Source: Bifidobacterium breve
GTDB lineage: Bacteria > Bacteroidota > Bacteroidia > Chitinophagales > Chitinophagaceae
DNA length: 9,652 nt
NCBI GenBank assembly: GCA_943323935.2
Contig: CALPJR020000018.1
Coordinates: forward strand, 1 to 9,652
Reading direction: 5' to 3'
The notes beneath the pieces were generated by a model. That model made no database searches and was not told the DNA's origin. It saw only the letters and a list, made by a program, of their open reading frames with translations. Shown in pieces: positions 6,473-9,652 of this stretch. Each line of letters starts with the position of its first letter. Position 1 is the first letter of the stretch. Both the position numbers and the translations under genes were made by a program.

Positions 6473-7984
6473 ATGAGTTTACATCAACCAAATCAAGGTT
6501 TAAGTTTCAAATATTTGAAGGAAGATTTACCGGCAGGCTTAGTCGTTTTTTTAGTCGCTTTGCCTTTATGTTTAGGCATTGCACTAGCATCTGGTGCGCC
6601 TTTATTTTCTGGTATTATTGCTGGCATTGTTGGAGGCATTATTGTTGCATTTGCAAGCGGATCCGCATTGAGTGTAAGTGGTCCTGCTGCAGGCCTAACA
6701 GTGATTGTTTTAAACGGTATCACCACTTTAGGATCCTATGATCAATTTTTAGTTGCAGTTGCAATTGCAGGTGTTTTACAAATTGTTTTAGGCTATTTAA
6801 AAGCTGGTGTGATAGGTTATTATTTTCCTTCGAGTGTCATTAAAGGGATGCTCGCTGCAATTGGCATTATATTAATCTTAAAACAATTACCCATTGCAAT
6901 TGGATATAATAAAACTGCCGCAATAAGTTATAACATTGGATCCATCATCATCGCAAGTATCTCAATTGGAATTATTTTATTTTGGGAAATGCCAATGCTA
7001 AAAAAGTACGTCTTTTTTAAATATGTACCTGGCGCTTTGATTGCAGTACTTGTTGGCGTTGCTTTGAATCTATTCTTTAATGCGAATATGCCAGCATGGG
7101 CTTTATCTGCAGACGCACTGGTAAAGCTACCTGTGGCTAAAAACAGTACAGAATTTATTGGACAATTTACACTTCCTAATTTTAGTGCACTTGGAAACTA
7201 TCAGGTTTATGTGGTTGCTATTACTATTGCGATTATTGCAAGTTTGGAATCATTATTAAGTACCGAAGCTGCGGATAAATTAGATCCATATAAGCGCGTC
7301 ACACCAACTAATAGAGAATTAAAAGCACAAGGATTGGGTAATTTAATTTCTGGAATGATTGGAGGCTTACCTATGACAGCTGTGATTGTTAGGACTTCTG
7401 CCAATGTGAATGCTGGTGCAAAAACAAAACTATCTGCTATTTTTCACGGCTTACTTTTATTAATTAGTGTAGTTGCATTTGCATCTATACTAAACCAAAT
7501 ACCATTGGCTTGTTTAGCAGCAGTATTATTAGTAGTAGGCTATAAATTGGCTAAAGTATCTTTATTCAAAGAAATGTATAAACTAGGCTGGGAGCATTTT
7601 ATTCCATTTATTGTAACAGTGGTTGCTATTCAATTTAGTGATTTGCTAAAAGGGATTGCATTAGGTATGCTGGTGGCGATTTTTTATATCTTAAGAACTA
7701 ATTTCCGTCGTGATTATGAAATGCATCAGGATAAAAAGTCCGAAGGTGGCGCCATCAATATTACACTATCTGAACATGTGACGTTTATCAATAAAGGAAG
7801 TATCGCTAAAAAATTATCTGATATTCCAAACGATACCATTGTCACAATAGATGCTAGCAAATCTCATTATATTGATATAGACGTACTTGAAATTATTTAT
7901 AACTTTGAAATTGCAGCAAAATTGAAAAATATTCAAGTAAATTTAGTGCAAGTACCACCCAGGGTATCGGTTTCGGGGCATTAA
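6473..7984 (+). CDS. SulP (SLC26-like) inorganic anion transporter, probable bicarbonate uptake
   Basis: A 503-residue inner-membrane protein. After a short cytoplasmic start (DLPAGLVVFLVALPLCLGIA, 18-37) come many hydrophobic helices. The SulP substrate signature SVSGPAAGLTVIV lies at 67-79, ASLESLLSTEAADKLDP at 256-272, and GNLISGMIGGLPMTAVIVRT (289-308) with SANVNAGAKT follows. Residues about 428-503 form a short STAS-type cytoplasmic domain (VTIDASKSHYIDIDVLEII at 457-475 is the core), ending somewhat abruptly. SulP proteins carry sulfate, bicarbonate or other anions. The carbonic anhydrase gene 80 bp downstream on the same strand, with no terminator between them, points to bicarbonate, as in BicA-type transporters and natural SulP-carbonic-anhydrase fusions. 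The transported ion is inference; the family is certain. An A-rich leader AAATAAAA replaces a Shine-Dalgarno site. Confidence 0.92.
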   Translation: MSLHQPNQGLSFKYLKEDLPAGLVVFLVALPLCLGIALASGAPLFSGIIAGIVGGIIVAFASGSALSVSGPAAGLTVIVLNGITTLGSYDQFLVAVAIAGVLQIVLGYLKAGVIGYYFPSSVIKGMLAAIGIILILKQLPIAIGYNKTAAISYNIGSIIIASISIGIILFWEMPMLKKYVFFKYVPGALIAVLVGVALNLFFNANMPAWALSADALVKLPVAKNSTEFIGQFTLPNFSALGNYQVYVVAITIAIIASLESLLSTEAADKLDPYKRVTPTNRELKAQGLGNLISGMIGGLPMTAVIVRTSANVNAGAKTKLSAIFHGLLLLISVVAFASILNQIPLACLAAVLLVVGYKLAKVSLFKEMYKLGWEHFIPFIVTVVAIQFSDLLKGIALGMLVAIFYILRTNFRRDYEMHQDKKSEGGAINITLSEHVTFINKGSIAKKLSDIPNDTIVTIDASKSHYIDIDVLEIIYNFEIAAKLKNIQVNLVQVPPRVSVSGH

Positions 7985-8064
7985 ACATAATTTAAGGGGG
8001 ATCTCAAAATTGATATGGATCACACATAACAAATCGTATTAAATAAAAAATAAAAAAATTAGAC

Positions 8065-8697
8065 ATGGAAAAATCATACCAAAGATTAATTGAAAATAAC
8101 AAAACATGGGTCGCAGATCAATTGCAATTAGACCCTAATTTTTTTGAAAATCTATCAAAAGGGCAAATGCCTGAGTATTTATGGATAGGTTGTTCCGACA
8201 GCAGGGTGCCTGCAGAGTCCATTACAGGAACTGAACCTGGTGAAATGTTTGTGCACCGTAATATTGCCAATATGGTGGTACATAGCGACATGAACATGTT
8301 GAGTGTATTATCCTATGCTGTAGAAGTACTTAAGGTAAAACACATCATTGTTTGCGGTCATTATGGTTGCGGCGGTGTGATGGCAGCGATGAAGAACCAA
8401 CAATTTGGTTTAATAGACAATTGGCTTCGTCATATTAAAGACGTTTATCGTTATCATCATGATGAATTGGACGCAATTGAAGACGAAACATTAAGGGCAA
8501 GAAGGTTCGTAGAAGTGAATGTGCAGGAGCAGGTGCATGATCTAGGAAAGACCTCTATTGTTCAAAATGCATGGAAGAGAAGCCAGCCATTGCACTTACA
8601 TGGATGGGTCTATGATATACATGATGGATTGATAAACGATTTAGGGGTGAACTTCACCTGTCCAAAAGATTTACATAATGTGTATCATCTTGATTAA
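8065..8697 (+). CDS. can: Beta-class carbonic anhydrase, type II (E. coli Can-like)
   Basis: A 210-residue cytoplasmic zinc enzyme interconverting CO2 and bicarbonate. Zinc ligands Cys43, His99 and Cys102 are all present (CSDSRVPAES at 43-52; CGHYGCGG at 97-104), with the catalytic Asp45-Arg47 dyad. Trp40, Arg65 and Tyr183 correspond to Trp39, Arg64 and Tyr181 of the Haemophilus influenzae enzyme. There they form a non-catalytic bicarbonate pocket that shuts the enzyme off at low pH, so similar allosteric control is expected. Length is typical of the Can group. It follows the SulP gene after 80 bp with only an A-rich leader between, and an intrinsic terminator follows its stop. The pair probably imports bicarbonate and feeds or balances carboxylases. 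The name is by family resemblance. Confidence 0.95.
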   Translation: MEKSYQRLIENNKTWVADQLQLDPNFFENLSKGQMPEYLWIGCSDSRVPAESITGTEPGEMFVHRNIANMVVHSDMNMLSVLSYAVEVLKVKHIIVCGHYGCGGVMAAMKNQQFGLIDNWLRHIKDVYRYHHDELDAIEDETLRARRFVEVNVQEQVHDLGKTSIVQNAWKRSQPLHLHGWVYDIHDGLINDLGVNFTCPKDLHNVYHLD

Positions 8698-8720
8698 CAA
8701 GAGAATATAGATTTTAATAC

Positions 8721-8751
8721 AAAAGGAGCGTTTTTAATGCTCCTTTTTTTT
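8721..8751 (+). terminator. Intrinsic terminator closing the SulP/carbonic anhydrase operon
   Basis: AAAAGGAGC (8721-8729) pairs perfectly with GCTCCTTTT (8739-8747) around a 9-base loop. The T run extends from 8744 through 8751. It sits 24 bases after the carbonic anhydrase stop codon and separates that operon from the TonB-dependent receptor gene. This is the best terminator in the window. Confidence 0.9.
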
Positions 8752-8845
8752 ATGCCTGTCCCTATTAGTTAATATTAAGTTCATATTGGCTTAACAATTC
8801 GGTAACATGACTATTTGATATTTGCCATACAAATAAAATCATATC

Positions 8846-9652
8846 GTGAAAAGGATACTACTATTTATAATTTGTTTTGTTGCAGCTATTTCGGTTCAAG
8901 CTCAAAAAGCAAAATTGACAGGTAAGGTTACAAACGTAAAAAATGATGTTTTAGTTGGCGTTACACTAACTTTAAAATCCGATAAAAGCCAAGTTTCAAA
9001 AACAGATATCGAAGGAAGATTCAGTTTTAATATAGATATCAATAAAGCTTACACATTAGATTTATCTTATGTAGGGTACAAAGCAAAATCTATCGACGTA
9101 ACTGGTGCTACAACTGCAAACGAAGAAATTGTATTAGATGTATTATTAGAAGAAACAGGAAAAAATTTAACCGATGTGGTAGTTTCTGCTACTAGATCTA
9201 CGAATAAAGGTGCTACTGATAACGCCTTGATTGCATTTCAAAGAAATACCAATACAGTGGCTTCTGTCATCTCTGCAGAATCGATCAGAAGAAGTCCAGA
9301 TAGAAACACTGCCGAAATTTTAAAAAGAACTCCAGGTGCCTCTATCCAAGAAGGTAAATATATTATTGTAAGAGGTTTAGCAGATCGTTATAACCAAGCC
9401 ATGTTGAATGGTATCTTATTGACTAGTACAGAAGCAGATCGTAAAACTTTCTCATTCGATTTATTCCCTTCTCAAATCATTGATAATATCATCATCAATA
9501 AAGCATTCGTTCCAGAATTGCCAGGTGAGTGGGCTGGAGGTTTGATCCAAGTAAATACCAAAGACATTCCTACAAAAAACTTTTTTAATATTCAAATTGG
9601 TACAAGTGCGAATTCTCAAGTTACAGGTAAAGAATTCTTAAAAGATGTAGGC
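8846..9652 (+). CDS. TonB-dependent outer-membrane receptor, N-terminal part (3' truncated by window edge)
   Basis: An open frame of 269 codons runs from GTG 8846 to the right edge. The GTG start is supported by a textbook signal peptide directly after it: MKR, a hydrophobic core, and cleavage predicted after VQA (residue 19). The first in-frame ATG would be near residue 186, far too late. Residues about 22-103 form a carboxypeptidase-regulatory-like beta-sandwich (KLTGKVTN, then DIEGRFSF at 54-61 and LSYVGYKAKSIDV at 73-85). From about 106 the plug domain begins (TDVVVSATRST, 109-119), with SIRRSPDRNTAEILKRTPGA at 146-165, VRGLADRYNQ at 175-184, and DNIIINKAFVPELPGEWAGG at 213-232. The beta-barrel lies outside the window. 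It imports an unidentified ligand across the outer membrane. No SusD partner or anti-sigma gene is visible in the window. Confidence 0.92.
   Translation, partial: MKRILLFIICFVAAISVQAQKAKLTGKVTNVKNDVLVGVTLTLKSDKSQVSKTDIEGRFSFNIDINKAYTLDLSYVGYKAKSIDVTGATTANEEIVLDVLLEETGKNLTDVVVSATRSTNKGATDNALIAFQRNTNTVASVISAESIRRSPDRNTAEILKRTPGASIQEGKYIIVRGLADRYNQAMLNGILLTSTEADRKTFSFDLFPSQIIDNIIINKAFVPELPGEWAGGLIQVNTKDIPTKNFFNIQIGTSANSQVTGKEFLKDVG

Noticed and set aside
6442..6741. Plus-strand open frame overlapping the SulP start in another frame
   Set aside because: The product is cysteine- and arginine-rich low-quality sequence, while the overlapping SulP frame has full family motifs.
7900..7984. Possible frameshift or truncation at the SulP C-terminus (short STAS domain)
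   Set aside because: The STAS core is intact up to about residue 495, the stop is followed by a normal leader and gene, and short STAS tails occur in this family. I see no continuation of STAS sequence in other frames.
1..9652. Search for CRISPR arrays, insertion sequences, tRNA/rRNA genes, toxin-antitoxin or defence systems
   Set aside because: No regularly spaced repeats, transposase motifs, paired terminal inverted repeats, tRNA-like cloverleaf or defence-type domains were seen; the gene content is metabolic, transport and envelope housekeeping.

Overview
The window looks like ordinary chromosomal DNA from a member of the Bacteroidota, probably a Chitinophagaceae-type organism. The support is low GC, almost no Shine-Dalgarno sequences, A/T-rich leaders, candidate promoters of the Bacteroidota TTG-N19-TAnnTTTG type, a SusC/TonB-type outer-membrane receptor with a carboxypeptidase-regulatory-like N-terminal domain, and a lipoprotein di-heme cytochrome c peroxidase. 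The genus is a guess; the phylum is well supported. I see no mobile element, CRISPR array, rRNA or tRNA, and no convincing undescribed multi-gene system.

Layout, left to right. (1) Positions 1-1449, plus strand: the tail of an unidentified gene, a GT-B glycosyltransferase joined to it by a one-base stop/start overlap, and two bases further on a small protein with about 17-residue repeats resembling the beta-flower fold. This is one tight operon. (2) Positions 1468-3028, minus strand: a lipoprotein di-heme cytochrome c peroxidase and, upstream of it, a VF530-family small DNA-binding protein. (3) Position 3054 onward, plus strand: an RluE-like 23S rRNA pseudouridine synthase, divergent from VF530 across only 25 bp and ending one base from the next convergent gene. 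(4) 3646-4593 (minus) and 4630-5934 (plus): a PLP-dependent serine/threonine dehydratase or serine racemase, divergent across 36 bp from an AdiC-like amino-acid permease, plausibly an amino-acid uptake and degradation pair. (5) 6003-6332: a 109-residue unknown protein with an N-terminal export-type segment. (6) 6473-8697: a SulP-family anion transporter followed by a type II beta-carbonic anhydrase and a clear intrinsic terminator, best read as a bicarbonate/CO2 handling operon. (7) 8846 to the right edge: a GTG-started TonB-dependent receptor, cut by the window end.

The points most worth a second look are these. The SulP/carbonic anhydrase operon has a leader with four TGACT half-sites in two inverted pairs. 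Two plus-strand promoters sit so close to their start codons that the transcripts may be leaderless. The beta-flower-like protein is locked to a glycosyltransferase. The AdiC-like permease has phenylalanine where AdiC has its substrate-stacking tryptophans. The PLP enzyme carries the divalent-metal triad of serine racemase.
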